Source: Sclerodactyla briareus (taxonomy: Eukaryota; Echinodermata; Holothuroidea; Dendrochirotida; Sclerodactylidae). From it: 64,000 nt of DNA. The position numbers and the translations under genes are program-made. This document shows positions 25,901 to 32,899 of the stretch, piece after piece. The DNA lies in the NCBI GenBank assembly GCA_026419785.1, contig JAODTK010005682.1:62001-126000 (forward strand). Direction: 5' to 3'. The notes under the pieces were generated by a model. That model had not been told where the DNA came from and did not search any database. It saw only the letters and a list, made by a program, of their open reading frames with translations. The number at the start of each line of letters is the position of its first letter. Positions within the stretch are counted from its first letter, which is position 1.

Positions 25901-26884
25901 TTGAGCAGTGCTCCTAAGGCCTACAGATTTTGAAAATTTTGGATACCTGTTAATTGGTATAGAACAGTCATTTGTTCCAGATCGTATATTCTTCAATAGT
26001 TCACGTTACTAGATATTCATATGTGTAATGGTAAGAGTGGAACAAGGTGTTAGTGGGTGTTATATATGATTGTACAGGTCATGGCTATTTATTTATGTTA
26101 TTGTGAACCATTACAGTACTATTATCGTTCCTATTTGTTATTGTCAATGTTTATTTGTATTGTTATTGCCTTTCTATGTGACATCCAGTGTGAATGAATT
26201 TCGTCGAAAGCGGACACATATCTTCATCTTCTATCATCATCATAATGTAATGGCCGCCAGAGAACAAACGTGAAGTTTCATGAAATGTATTGTAGGCCCC
26301 AATTTGCATTTGGGTGGAGGTGCATAATACACCATTCATAGTGTAGAAAATTATCACATTTTTCTGAAACTACAAAATATGGGGTAGCCAATAATTAATT
26401 TGAGCCATAGCACATGGTGCATACGAGGTGTTCTAAAATTTGGGAGTTGGTTGTCATCTATCAGCATTTTGATCTGAGCCCCCAAAGGCCATTTAGTCTG
26501 CAGTGAAAGAATTGCATCATGTGGTGGGTTAGCTACAGCACTATTGGTGCTCTAGTTCAATACTACATGCCATCCTAGCAGCTGCAGTTCCTGGGTTTCA
26601 TTTTCATGTTCACACTTACTTCTCAAGGGTGTGATATCCATGCTAAATTTGCTAAACAAGTAGTATAACACTGATTCATGAGCTTTTACATTATACTCTC
26701 CAAATTATGTATTACATTGTGGCATTCTGTTTTCCAGCACACCTACAGAAAGGAAGGCACACAGGGGCCACCCAGCCAGGAGTCCGAGAGTGACCATCTG
26801 ACCTCCCCCAGGGGTCTACTGGGGGACCTGCCACCCCTGGCTGGCACTACCAGAGGGAGTAACCTCCCACCATTATCAGGCCAG
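3538..26884 (+). CDS. BBS9: BBS9 / PTHB1 (BBSome subunit), C-terminal part, multi-exon, frameshifted
   Basis: Bardet-Biedl syndrome 9 protein is a core subunit of the BBSome, the coat-like complex that moves membrane proteins through cilia. At least eight + strand exons with GT-AG borders appear in the same order as in animal PTHB1. Diagnostic pieces are AQCDIKLPISLIC (vertebrate IQCKFRLPLKLIC), QHLDTLLDGTYRQ, VEENQATL and GWEETVGAAISSLLQTC. The N-terminal beta-propeller is not seen and should lie upstream of the window. A piece between the second and third listed exons and one between the third and fourth are also missing from view. Most exons need one to three reading-frame changes and the exon at 17.85 kb has an in-frame TAG. 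The gene identity is secure; whether the copy is functional is not, because uncorrected indels in the assembly would look the same. Confidence 0.93.
3597..8740. other. Large BBS9 intron region without recognisable exons
   Basis: This interval holds 'aggtcaaggtcaaag'-type repeats (4020-4410), scattered TAGGCCTA words (5110-5400) and one block of the AAACCTGGTGGGTATG repeat family (6240-7190). An ORF of 198 codons at 7325-7921 has no recognisable protein features and biased runs of rare-looking residues. No BBS9 homology was found between the probable exon at 3538 and the exon at 9385. Confidence 0.5.
6240..7190 (+). repeat. Dispersed repeat family A, + copy
   Basis: Tandemly arranged diverged units contain 'gattt.catgaaacctggtgggtatg', then 'gggtcactg.gggt.attcagt', then 'gtctaatttgcataattta'. 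The distal end (near 6953-7110: 'cactgttattaagctgtta..tattaaatgctaatgac', then 'aaaccattgatcgtgcaacca') matches the end of the block at 22390-23260. The blocks are therefore copies of one composite element rather than independent simple repeats. No protein is encoded. Confidence 0.75.
8743..9315. repeat. C-rich minisatellite, 11-bp unit CTACCCCCTAC and variants
   Basis: About 570 bases consist of CTACCCCCTAC units, regular from 8770 to 8940 and then mixed with CTCCCCACCTAC variants. Overlapping open frames encode PTYPL-type repeats only because the unit lacks stop codons. They are not credible proteins. The C-rich strand could form i-motifs and the complement G-quadruplexes. The array ends about 70 bases before the BBS9 exon at 9385. 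Confidence 0.95.
9385..9485 (+). CDS. BBS9: BBS9 exon, start of GAE-like beta-sandwich
   Basis: The acceptor tctccctcctcctcag opens the exon and gtaagg closes it. The frame starting with the G of the acceptor reads HEQHGRVENVRLLIHSP followed by FPILVNQGTFTIPYV. This lines up with the PTHB1 segment of pattern ..LSVYVQPPLELTCDQFTF.. . A second possible acceptor five bases downstream would begin the exon at CAT in phase 0 and joins better to the preceding exon. The exon lies directly after the C-rich minisatellite, whose long open frame runs into it by chance. No frameshift is needed inside this exon. Confidence 0.8.
9719..9976. repeat. Head-to-head pair of tRNA-derived SINE fragments forming a large palindrome
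   Basis: The left arm (9719-9832) and right arm (9868-9976) are diverged reverse complements joined by a ~35-base spacer. The right arm begins with a Pol III A-box-like segment, TTAGCTGAGTTGGTGGAGC, at 9858-9876, followed by GACTGCATGTCAGAAGGTTGTGAG, the usual layout of a tRNA-derived SINE head. The left arm carries the same in reverse. The B box is degenerate in both. It lies in the BBS9 intron after exon 9385. Confidence 0.8.
10780..11860. repeat. Tandem array of ~100-bp units
   Basis: About ten imperfect units recur, each with 'ggttgtagattcgtcctgct', then 'gtcctggtggcac.gttggtt', then 'ggggggtggttgagctgatc' and 'ctgtggcaggtagcggtcta', and finally 'gatcggggtatccaggg'. Small indels are frequent. 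Long open frames on both strands come from the repeat and have no recognisable protein features. The array occupies most of the intron between the BBS9 exons at 9385 and 12148, where about 40 conserved residues are missing. Confidence 0.9.
12148..12285 (+). CDS. BBS9: BBS9 exon, GAE-like domain, with a frameshift
   Basis: After the acceptor gttcttccgctctgtag the phase-0 frame reads SSRIAQCDIKLPISLICNRL, the best match in the gene to PTHB1 (RVIQCKFRLPLKLIC). The same frame continues KNATL and then meets TGA. In the next frame the sequence continues LFKITRTTTKKCLMNEPIS up to the donor ggtgag, matching the PTHB1 pattern KTASHKITIDTNKSPVS. One indel around 12220-12230, next to a run of five A, restores the exon. 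The preceding exon ends in phase 0, which fits the phase here, but vertebrate PTHB1 has about 40 residues between the two that I could not find in 9486-12147. Confidence 0.85.
13314..13682 (-). mobile_element. tRNA-derived SINE with snap-back 5' end and 11-bp flanking repeat
   Basis: Read on the - strand, a tRNA-like head (GGCCTAGCGGTCAAACCTC, then a degenerate B box around GTGGGTCGAGTAC) leads into a body ending in 'cgccttgagcagctgatggc' and 'ggatacgttgggctatata'. This is a SINE-like arrangement. TTATAATAATA flanks the unit at 13314-13324 and 13672-13682. The first 19 bases of the head are present again in inverted orientation (13586-13604 against 13624-13642, perfect, 19-base loop). The flanking repeat is AT-only, so chance cannot be excluded. 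Confidence 0.7.
13690..13985. repeat. Three tandem ~110-bp units with G-rich starts
   Basis: Each unit begins with a G run followed by 'gctaataagatgactatgtt' or close variants, then 'gaagagtatt', a T-rich stretch, 'tcatttgttac' and a variable spacer. Starts lie near 13693, 13793 and 13880. The units are diverged and carry homopolymer length changes. No coding potential. Confidence 0.75.
15315..15480 (+). CDS. BBS9: BBS9 exon, alpha/beta platform region, multiple frameshifts
   Basis: The acceptor is gtttctgcttcttcag and the donor ggag|gtgagg. Four pieces in different frames follow PTHB1 in order. RYRLRV corresponds to QRYRIQS. CEAMWPIMEEFRGRLARFQ with KQSGTKDFQC corresponds to FEDLWLITNELILRLQEYFEKQGVKDFAC. 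SFNSN corresponds to SFSGS. LQENFDHRDALE corresponds to LQEYFELIDHHFEL. At least three single-base indels are implied within 166 bases. The frames are conserved in content but broken in phase, which points to sequence error or recent inactivation rather than long neutral decay. Confidence 0.9.
15481..17845. other. BBS9 intron, no further features beyond a long G tract
   Basis: A G tract of about 19 bases occurs at 16365-16383. Candidate frames on either strand are short and lack recognisable motifs. No exon is expected here because the flanking BBS9 exons encode adjacent parts of PTHB1. Confidence 0.55.
17846..17988 (+). CDS. BBS9: BBS9 exon, alpha-helical region, with in-frame TAG
   Basis: The single open frame reads ERYKELLDQRCEAIPETIQR, RLLTTLQGTKTLS, then TAG at 17947-17949, then QHLDTLLDGTYRQ up to the donor gtaaga. 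The PTHB1 counterpart is AIQRRLLARFKDKTPAPLQHLDTLLDGTYKQ, where a Leu sits at the TAG position, so one base change (TTG to TAG) explains the stop. The exact acceptor is uncertain: aaaagcag just before 17839 or atcag just before 17846. Reading stays in frame throughout, so this exon has a stop but no frameshift. Confidence 0.93.
17995..20050. repeat. Higher-order minisatellite, ~30-bp subunits in ~150-bp units
   Basis: Subunits of the type 'ctatagaaaggtaatcaagc' plus 'ctagcattgtgtgt' alternate with variants. The variant 'ttttaaggctgtagaagggt' marks a larger unit, recurring near 18041, 18211, 18360, 18510, 18661, 18820, 18967, 19076 and 19300, mostly 147-170 bases apart. After 19400 the order becomes irregular. 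The array contains many single-base indels and fills most of the intron between the BBS9 exons at 17846 and 20906. Confidence 0.93.
19854..19914. repeat. 61-nt poly-C tract with three or four interrupting A
   Basis: An almost pure C run interrupts the minisatellite. It is the longest homopolymer in the window. Length is likely to be unstable and error-prone in sequencing. Confidence 0.97.
20906..21085 (+). CDS. BBS9: BBS9 exon, C-terminal helical bundle
   Basis: The acceptor ggtaaccag precedes ILKLAK. After a one-base frame change at AAGG the frame reads VEENQATLVDGSMGMACATH, IINTLIALKYQLTQTEVDML, EASLTADVIVMVTG and ends at the donor ggtagg. PTHB1 has VIALADAVEENQGNLFQ..SATHLVILLIALWQKLSADQVAILEAAFLPL at this point. 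The conserved VEENQ, the ATH..I..LIAL core and the LEA motif are all recognisable. One indel at the start is the only lesion seen. Confidence 0.93.
21755..21800 (+). mobile_element. Truncated tRNA-like SINE head
   Basis: The segment GGATTAGCTCAGTCGGTAGAGC followed by TCTGGACTGC is a near-perfect tRNA 5' half with a Pol III A box, and is then cut by an A8 run. No B box or 3' tRNA half follows, so it is not a tRNA gene. A 5' fragment of a tRNA-derived SINE is the simplest reading. Confidence 0.6.
22200..23260 (+). repeat. Dispersed repeat family A, second + copy
   Basis: The unit order matches the block at 6240-7190, including 'gcatgaaacctggtgggtat', 'gtctagtttgcataatttat' and the terminal segment with 'actaagcgtgtttctgttaa' and 'aaaccactgatcacgaacca'. 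The two copies differ by many substitutions and small indels. It lies in the intron before the GWEETV exon of BBS9. Confidence 0.75.
23515..23719 (+). CDS. BBS9: BBS9 exon, C-terminal helix and tail, frameshifted
   Basis: A long CT tract ending in ctcactcatag gives the acceptor and gccag|gtgaga the donor. Frame one reads GWEETVGAAISSLLQTC, nearly identical to PTHB1 GWEETVDAAISHLLKTC. After a shift the sequence reads KSGKDQPNV..LRIPPDGTKLRK. After another it reads HITL, and then GQGGRLFVEGRSQ, matching PTHB1 LNIPKDTSQLKKHITL and KGGRLCL. At least three frame changes are needed in 205 bases. The order and content of the fragments leave little doubt about identity. Confidence 0.92.
24420..24690 (-). 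mobile_element. tRNA-derived SINE, probable
   Basis: On the - strand, GAATGCCGAGTGGTTTCAGT looks like the A-box half of a Leu- or Ser-type tRNA and GGGTTCGAACTCCGC is a good B box, about 35 bases apart. The tRNA-like part does not fold into a complete tRNA and runs on into unrelated sequence. A 170-codon open frame over the same region (24357-24869, - strand) is most likely a by-product of the element. Confidence 0.5.
25370..25715. repeat. Recent 179-bp tandem duplication
   Basis: The block with 'cacaggcctccctgaatcaa' and 'gtatgttcccataacaggtg' and ending at 'aaatacatggtttcgtaaaa' occurs twice, starting near 25370 and 25549. The shared core is almost identical, so the duplication is much younger than the other repeats here. 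The longest open frame across it is on the - strand and encodes nothing recognisable. Confidence 0.93.
26738..26884 (+). CDS. BBS9: Probable BBS9 exon, variable C-terminal tail
   Basis: A 147-base exon between acceptor cattctgttttccag and donor gtaaca is open in one frame: HTYRKEGTQGPPSQESESDH, LTSPRGLLGDLPPLAGTTRG, SNLPPLSGQ. It is rich in Pro, Ser and Gly, as expected for the poorly conserved PTHB1 tail, and follows the conserved GWEETV exon on the same strand. There is no direct sequence match to vertebrate PTHB1, so placement in BBS9 is by order and splice signals. A final exon with the stop codon was not identified. Confidence 0.55.
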
Positions 26885-28239
26885 GTAACAGTAACCTTCA
26901 AATTACTGAAGCCCTGTTATTAATTTAATGGAGGGAATAGGCCTGAAACAGCAGAATATGCACTGGCGACTGTGTAGTGGCTGATAAAAGGAAATTCCCC
27001 ACCACACATACCGCAACTGTCCCTGTTTGCGTGGGTGTTGATGGTCATTCAGCATGAAATAGGACATCCCAGATTTTTTATTGATGGGCATGTTTTTTTG
27101 TTCAACTTTTGAAAGAGTGAAAGCGAAAGAGAACTTGGTATGAGAGTAGTTCATTCCTAACCGTACTAAAAAAAACAGCATCTCCTCTACATAATACGAC
27201 ATTTTTATGGTGTAACCAAAGTTCCCTGTATGCTCCCTTCGCACTAAAACCCCCCAAATGTTCACCAAAGCACTTGTCTTACACCAAATTGCCATCCAGT
27301 ATTAATTCAAGGTAACAGGCTTGTAATTTTTGTTTTGTTTCTAAGCCATTAGTGTAAGTTGTCTTCCAGGCACAGATCAGCTTTTATAAATGTAGGGTAT
27401 CAGATGAGAACTGTTCCCCATTGTTCGGTGAACAGGAAGCCAAACACTGAAATCTAATAGAAATCAACAAGCTGACTCATTTGGTTAACAGATTTTATTT
27501 TTGGTCTCGGTTAAAAAAATACTTGGTACTCAAACTGTAAGAAAAAATGGGAGTATTTAGGGCTCCCAGTTGTTGCCTGTTTTTTTAACCAAATTCAGAG
27601 AATATGTCAGTAGATAGGATAGAGAATTTAGTAGAAAATATTGATCTGGTTTAAAAAATAAATCAAAGGTGTCCAGAGAGTTTGTACAATTTTTCAAAAA
27701 TTTTAGTCTATAATTGTATAAAAAAGACTGGCCATCAGGGAATGGGATTCTAAGACTCAATCAAACAAACGAAGGACATGTATATCTAACACGTGCAACG
27801 TTTGTACTTGTGAGATGTTCCCAAGGTTCTTTTTGGCATCAAGGCTATATTTGAATGGATCTCTTATAAAATCAACGCGAATAGCCCAATCCCCTCTAAG
27901 TAATCCCGCAACACTGATAAGTGTCGGGATATTATGTTTTTTGACCGTGTCCCGCCGGCTCCGCGCCGCCGCCGCCGGAAACCTTTAGGCGTTGACTCTA
28001 AATTCTTTAAACACTATATCGATTGACACAAAAACTTGGACCAATGTCTGTATGAGTAAAATCTAGGTAAGTTCGAAATGCAGGCTATATCGTATATTGC
28101 TCTTGCCACCCTCCGCAAAAATTTCAAGTTTTGTCGTTACAGGGAAAGGAAAAAACGGGTTGTGGGGTAGTTGTTGGAGCCAAAAAACATGGCGACAATT
28201 TCAAGGTCATCCGAGGGCAGTTGCATCACTTTGGCCCAG

Positions 28240-29040
28240 TAGCCTATTAGCATAATGTATGTGATATTTCCAAACCTCATTGGATTTCATGAAACTTGGT
28301 GAATAGGGCCAATTATCAGTGCCAATGAATTTTCCGAATGTGGCCGAGGTCACTAGGGGTCATCTTGCATGGACTAATTTGCATAATAGTTGGCCCAATA
28401 GCAATTAGGCAAATTGATAAACTTTGTGGGATCTCACGAAATTGGTGAAAGTGGACCTTCACAGTCCCGATAAATTTATTCAATTGCGTTTTGGAAATCA
28501 CTGAAGGGGCAAGTATGTGTGTTTAAGTTACTATTCAGTTAGCATAATTAGAATATTAATGCAATTAATTTTCTCAACTTTTAGGATTTTTTGGACGAAA
28601 CCTTTGAATAGGACCTACTACCCAGTCCTGATAAATTTTTCAATGCATCAAGATCACTGAGGAGTAAATTTGTGGGACTAATGTGCATATTTAGTTATCC
28701 TGACAGTCAAAATGATGAGGTTAATACTTTTTTCGCAATAACATTGAACATGTAATTGGAATGCAATATGTTCTAGGAGTGGATGCATCACATGAGTGTA
28801 ACAATTTATAAAAACCGCAATGTCATTGAAGGTCATTTAAAGGTACTTAGGGGTCAAAAACTGATTTTATTTAGTACTTTTTCAGCAATAGCACTGGTGT
28901 GTTCATCAGAATGCCCAAAGCTCCTAACGGAGGGGATGTATTCACATGGAGAGTGTAACAATTTTCTCATAAAAACTGTCAATTCATTGAAGTCATTCGA
29001 GGTCAATTAGGGGTCAAAAACGTGTTTTGGGCGCTATAAT
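28240..29040 (+). repeat. Dispersed repeat family A, third + block
   Basis: Four or five diverged units of 'tttcatgaaacttggtgaat', 'aggtcactaggggtcat' and 'gactaatttgcataat' occur in tandem. They are more decayed than the copies at 6.2 and 22.2 kb and lack the shared terminal segment. Confidence 0.6.
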
Positions 29041-29781
29041 CGGACGAATTGAATATCTGTGAAGATGGATGGTTTTCACCATTGTGAATATAATGCGGAC
29101 CTGCATGTGTGTGACCATTGACCTCACATGATTTGACCGCTTGTCGGGTCCCGGGGGTGGGGTTCATGTGGTTAAAGGTTGAATCTGGAATAAATGTGTT
29201 TATTTCAGGACCGCACCCTGTCCGAGGGCCTGTAGGGGTGCTGCCTCATACAATTAACAAGTGCATTATAGGCTGAATATGCTTCTTATGGCCCCCTAAC
29301 AACCTGATGAAAACTACCATTAAATGAAGAATTGTTTAATATCCCTGTAGAAATTGACCAAAAATAATCAGATCAATTCATTAAAACAAATTAAGAAGCT
29401 TGTGTGGGGGTTGATTTAATTTTAATACTTTGGTGTCCCCTTTACTATGAAACCCTGTAGTATCCAATTATGACACCTGATGGATGTTGTATATAATATT
29501 TTCAATGCCAAAAATAGTAATGTTTGATCAGAGTAGAATGAAGAATCACACAAAGAAAGTCCTTTCTTGAAGTCGAAATTGATTGGCAATGGATGGAAAA
29601 ACTGAATTGGCCTGAAATATCCATGTCATAGGTTGGCCCCCTTCTGTTTCAATTAATGGAATGGACCCATATACATTGCTACATGTTGTCGCTTCACCAA
29701 GTATATGAATGTTTCTTTCTACGAATATGGTCCAGTTTCATGTTCACCAAATTTTTGAATAAGAGATGCGGGGATAGATAC

Positions 29782-29805
29782 GTCGGGCGGTTTTACCCGC
29801 CCGAC
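29782..29805. other. Perfect GC-rich hairpin
   Basis: GTCGGGCGG and CCGCCCGAC pair perfectly around a 6-base loop (ttttac). It sits in AT-rich DNA between the BBS9 and SOD genes. It may be the terminal part of a repeat; no function is claimed. Confidence 0.85.
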
Positions 29806-30394
29806 ATTTCTAGGATTATACATCTTTGAAAGTTTGGTGAAAACAACAGAGGAATAGTTCTGTTCCTATAAAAATCCCAGTTTTAGCTAGGGGTCTGAAT
29901 TACGGCGGAAAATAACACGTGAGAAACTGAGAATAGGTAATTTCACAAAAATAACGCCCACATTTGAGATCTAATTACTCAGTCGGAAGATAGACTCCGG
30001 ATGCAGAGGAAGCTTGCATGTGAAATTTGGATCCCAATACAACCTGAACCTAATGGGCAGCGACCTACTCTCCAGGATTGCTGAAGAGCCATACTTGGTT
30101 CTATAATGAGTAAATCTTGGAGACCTTTGGTACTAGCTTGGGTATATAGCACTAGAGCCTGAATAAGCACTATAAATTTTATTGTATAGTATACCTATAT
30201 TAATAATTTATGCATTCAAATATTCTAATGCTGTTTTCAAGTCCTCTTTGGTTTTCTCTACTGAAAAATCCCCCCCCCCCCCCCAGCCTGAAATGATGTA
30301 CAATAGTCAAGATACAAATTTATAGTAACAAGGTTGACGGAGATGGTCACGCAACATCCGTCTAGGAATTTTGGATTTCAGGGAAGGTGGTTGG

Positions 30395-30627
30395 TTAGCC
30401 CACCATTTCTTTTTCAAAAAAACTCGGAAGGTCACCGTTCATCATGATAGCCACTGGTCTGCTTTGCCACCAGTCTGAGAGCTCCTTCACCTGGTCCCAG
30501 TCCACTACCTCCACCAATCCTCCAAAGCTGTTCGCCGTCGCCAGCTGGTTTTGTGTTTCAGGTACTAGGCGTGTTTCCCAGACGTCGAGGGTGAGGATGG
30601 GTTCCAGCCCCTCGGCAAGTGGCTGTC
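30395..30627 (-). CDS. SOD last exon: C-terminal Fe/Mn-SOD domain
   Basis: The acceptor is ccactccccatcag. The frame reads GQPLAEGLEPILTLDVWE, matching the family pattern ..PLL.IDVWEHAYY. As written, the residue after DVWE is Thr, which would lose a metal-binding His. However, GAA-ACACGCC becomes GAA-CAC-GCC if one A is an extra base. The following bases then give A, Y, YLKHK, exactly as expected, with compensating indels around 30562-30577. The frame resumes NQLATANSF, then VEVVDWDQVKELSDWW. About 22 residues with no family counterpart follow before the TAA at 30397-30395. Whether the His is truly present needs better sequence. Confidence 0.85.
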
Positions 30628-32899
30628 CTGATGGGGAGTGGGGTGATGACAAGTTGAGGGGGCTATTCAGACGATGGTCTCTGATTCAACCACACGTATT
30701 CCTGAATGGGAGAAAGGGAAAAACATTCAATCCAAGGAGGTTAACTGATTGTATAAAAATGATGTTTAATGGAACTATGAAGACATCTGCCCCCCCCTTC
30801 CCCATGCGGGGAGTTGTAAAAGTTTCTTGAGGTTATTCTCTGGCTTGTCCGGGAAATGAGCAGTGGCCCACTTGAAAACATCAGAACATGCATGTGTGTA
30901 CAAAAAGCCAAAGGTTAGTGATTCCGGACTATGTACCACCTGTTATGGCTACATATGACATTTCTCACAAGTTCACCCAAATGTTCACAAAAAACAAACA
31001 TTTCACCATGATAGAGTTCCTGTACCTTGATGAGGAAAGCTCCACACCCAAATATCGTCATGACAGGACCAACGCATTTTGGACTGAGTTACAAGCTTCT
31101 CAACTTTGACTTCTGGTTCACATCAGTTGACCTTTGACCTGATCTATGACCAGAGGGTTAATGAACTCATCATAGTGAACATGCCTACCAAATAATGTCT
31201 CTATCCTTGGCTAGCAGTAACACAACTAGGGTCACAAGTCAGGAAAAACCTGATGCGGGCTCATGCCCCCAATTAAATTCTTCCAAATTCAAAATTGTTT
31301 GGATGAGTGAAAAATGGGAATTATCTTTGGTTGACAAGGGGGTGTGAGAGGAAGGTGCAGAGGGAACTATGCCCCATGGCAGACACAATGGGTTAGGTTA
31401 ACCCCCCCCCTCCCCTTCAACATATGAGCTCATGAACTGACGATCACTAGCCACAGCACACTATTGCTGTCAAGTGCCTTACTTACCACCACCACAAATC
31501 CTTGCACTGCTTTCTATACTTGCTGGAACATTTGTTCCTAATATGTGAGTATGTCTATAATTGCCTGTGATGCAAATCCATCAGATGTCTATAAGAGGAA
31601 GAAAGAGGGGGTAGAAAAAAAGAAAAGAGGAGTGAAGGCAATTTCATGTGATGAAAAACTCCTGAAATTTGTTGCTCAGACTGGCAAAATCAAAATTTGC
31701 AGGAGAGAAGAGAAATGAGAAAATCGATGGCACAACATATTAACATTGCAGTGCAGCGAGAAAAGTTCAATTATTATGCAAAGTCAAAGTGTTAGGGTCT
31801 TACAACGTCTTCTTCTCTGCAACGTTGTCTTAATGAGGGCTTTCTCACCAGTACGGGCTATACAAGGAGAGATGTATACAAACAAATTGGGAAAAACTGA
31901 AAATGTTATCAACTCATTCCTAAGAGCATGTCAGAATGTCAATACCAATCTACAGCAGCCCTCATTTGAAAAGTAAAGTGCTCTAAGAATAAGAAGCTTT
32001 TATGACACACCAAGGTGACACATCTCAGAGGTTACAGCCTCTGCCTGTTTCACACCTCCTAAGGTTGGTACCAACAACCACTTCATAATGTGAAACAAAC
32101 CTCTAATGTAACAACCACCTCCTACTGTACACAACACCTCTAAATGTAAAAACCACCTAACTCAGTCACTTCGAGTACTTGCCATTTCGAAAAAATTTGC
32201 CCACTCTAAATCATTTTCCTCAAAACCAAATGAAGCACCCCAGAGTCTTGTGATTGTGTAATGAGTTTCTGACAATTCAAAGGGCTGTGATACACATGTG
32301 GGGACTCTGTGTTCACAAGTTGACAATGAAATCACATTTGTGACCATATGCCACTGGTATAATTAAGGATGGGAAGTGGAGAGGGGCGCACCTTTCCCAC
32401 CCCCTCACTCCTTCCTCATGGAGCTGCTATTTTGGTGCAGGGTAACTTCGAGAAGAGAGAAGATATTGAAGGGGAAAAGATTGTTATCAGGACAAGAGGA
32501 GGCCATATGCCCTCATGACTGATGAGTGATGACCGCAACCCCAGGTACCATACCCAATGCCACTCTACCGCATAACCTGCTAGGAGCTTTTGAAGAACAG
32601 GCCCCATTGCTCGGGTGGTAAGCCAATACGTACCTCCTGTCTCCACTGGGTCAACTGCATTTAATTGTCTGTCCGATTAGCCCATGGTGATGGCCTCCTC
32701 TGTGGTGGCACTCGGAGAGTCGCCTCATCAATGTATGGCTCCAGGTCACGTAGCCGTATCCAGCTCTGGAAGTCGTTCGTAGCGCTCATATAAATTATCA
32801 GCCCTCTGTATGGAGCCTTACTGGAGACCAACACAATCAGAGAGGCCAGCAGAGAAAACTGCCCGCCCATTTCAGACATTGTAGAGACTCCTAAACTCC
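30395..32899 (-). CDS. Iron/manganese superoxide dismutase family, probably secreted; first and last coding exons visible
   Basis: Fe/Mn superoxide dismutases convert superoxide to oxygen and hydrogen peroxide. The upper exon (32634-32899) carries the family's N-terminal signature, LEPYIDEATLRV followed, after a one-base shift, by HHRGGHHHG. The lower exon (30395-30627) carries EPILTLDVWE and, 26 residues after its Trp, the WD of VVDWDQV, the spacing found in the family. The expected middle part (metal-binding NHS.FW and GSGW regions) was not found in the 2 kb between, so an exon is missing from view or lost. The protein starts with a hydrophobic leader rather than a mitochondrial presequence. 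Small frameshifts occur in both exons, as in BBS9 next door. The gene converges with BBS9. Confidence 0.85.
32634..32899 (-). CDS. SOD exon 1: signal peptide and N-terminal Fe/Mn-SOD domain
   Basis: A good acceptor (tatatttgttttacccag) opens the exon on the - strand and a start codon lies at 32879-32877, with a second Met three codons on. MGGQFSLLASLIVLVSSKA is a typical signal peptide core. Downstream pieces in shifted frames read YERYERLPEL, then YGY, then DLEPYIDEATLRV and HHRGGHHHG. These correspond to the LP.LPY.Y..LEP.ID..TM..HH..HH signature that carries the first metal-binding His. The exon ends LNAVDPVETG at a gtacgt donor. At least two or three indels break the frame. The start is chosen because it precedes the hydrophobic run and follows the acceptor by only 20 bases. 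Confidence 0.8.

Larger units (their letters stand above)
26885..30394. other. Region between the last visible BBS9 exon and the SOD gene
   Basis: It holds a GC-rich patch at 27945-27980, a third block of the repeat family with 'catgaaacttggtgaatag' and 'gtcactaggggtcat' (28240-29040), and a perfect 9-bp-arm hairpin at 29782-29805. The 3' end of BBS9 should be here or in the missing exon, but I could not place a stop codon or poly-A signal. Confidence 0.5.
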
